64,000 nucleotides of DNA. Origin: Rhizobium sp. NRK18. Lineage in GTDB: Bacteria > Pseudomonadota > Alphaproteobacteria > Rhizobiales > Rhizobiaceae. The notes beneath the pieces were generated by a model. It was given only the letters and a program-made list of their open reading frames with translations, was not told the DNA's origin and ran no database searches. The position numbers were made by a program, and so were the translations under genes. Below are positions 63,925 to 64,000 of the stretch, one piece after another (position 1 is the first letter of the stretch; each line of letters starts with the position of its first letter). The DNA lies in contig NZ_JANFMV010000001.1 in assembly GCF_024385575.1 (NCBI RefSeq), positions 2,013,681 through 2,077,680 on the forward strand, in the 5' to 3' direction.

Positions 63925-64000
63925 ATGTCGGACGCAATCATCCGCCTCAAGAGCGTGCGTCGCGAATATCCGGCGGGCGATCAGGTTCTGACGGTCCTCA
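63925..64000 (+). CDS. MacB-like ABC transporter, N-terminal fragment
   Basis: Only the first 25 codons lie in the window (start SDAIIRLKSVRREYPAGDQ), the beginning of an ABC ATPase domain of the MacB/LolD type: the IRLKSVRREY strand and the AGDQVLTVL segment that precedes Walker A. The 3-bp spacing to the adaptor gene supports the pairing. Confidence 0.8.
   Translation, partial: MSDAIIRLKSVRREYPAGDQVLTVL

Overview
The window looks like a chromosomal segment of a rhizobial alphaproteobacterium (Rhizobiaceae: Rhizobium/Agrobacterium/Sinorhizobium type). The signs are a high-GC chromosome, a suf operon in the order cysteine desulfurase-sufB-sufC-sufD-sufS-DUF59-sufA behind an Irr-type (ICE-like) box, a phosphatidylcholine synthase (pcs), an IalB-family protein, an NDUFS4-like complex I accessory subunit, and the recG-sdhE-mfd order. 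I found no rRNA, CRISPR array, insertion sequence, integrase or prophage. Three tRNA genes are present: Lys-TTT, Arg-TCT and Pro-TGG.

Layout. 1-8.1 kb: cell-envelope and housekeeping genes (M23 peptidase cut by the window edge, DUF455 ferritin-like protein, Bcp peroxiredoxin, a giant AsmA-like membrane-anchored protein, tyrS, an alpha/beta hydrolase). 8.1-15.5 kb: the suf iron-sulfur assembly operon with its control region and a small 51-codon membrane protein between sufB and sufC. 15.5-18.9 kb: an atypical low-GC patch next to tRNA-Lys. It holds two paralogous proteins with an acyltransferase-like pattern, an acyl carrier protein and a shortened cytochrome P450 that lacks the EXXR motif and the I-helix acid-alcohol pair. 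This is the best candidate for an undescribed system. 19-31.4 kb: ccdA, an AEC transporter, a UbiH-family hydroxylase, pcs, an orphan BMP-type binding protein, glmU, glmS, an orphan methyltransferase-like gene, DUF502 and recG. 31.4-40.8 kb: sdhE, mfd, a DMT exporter, a DsbA-family protein, a peptide-type binding protein, ialB-like, a small membrane protein, two tRNAs and the NDUFS4-like gene.

41-50.1 kb is a nucleobase module: a CodA-like amidohydrolase, an MFS transporter, a CDA-fold deaminase and a LysR regulator with two clear palindromic operator candidates, followed by a complete BMP-type nucleoside ABC transporter operon (ATPase, two permeases, binding protein) that ends in a strong terminator. 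50.2-59.7 kb: an APH-AAA fusion kinase coupled to a PfkB sugar kinase, radC, map, a YeiE/YeiH-like regulator-exporter pair, sfsA, the PHB synthase phaC and a small lipoprotein. 59.9-64 kb: a class I aminotransferase and homoserine dehydrogenase (aspartate-family amino acids), then a MacA-like adaptor with the first codons of its MacB-like ABC partner at the window edge.

Start codons were chosen from visible Shine-Dalgarno sequences and family lengths, so several starts lie inside longer open frames. Family names rest on motif recognition and memory only; no database search was run.
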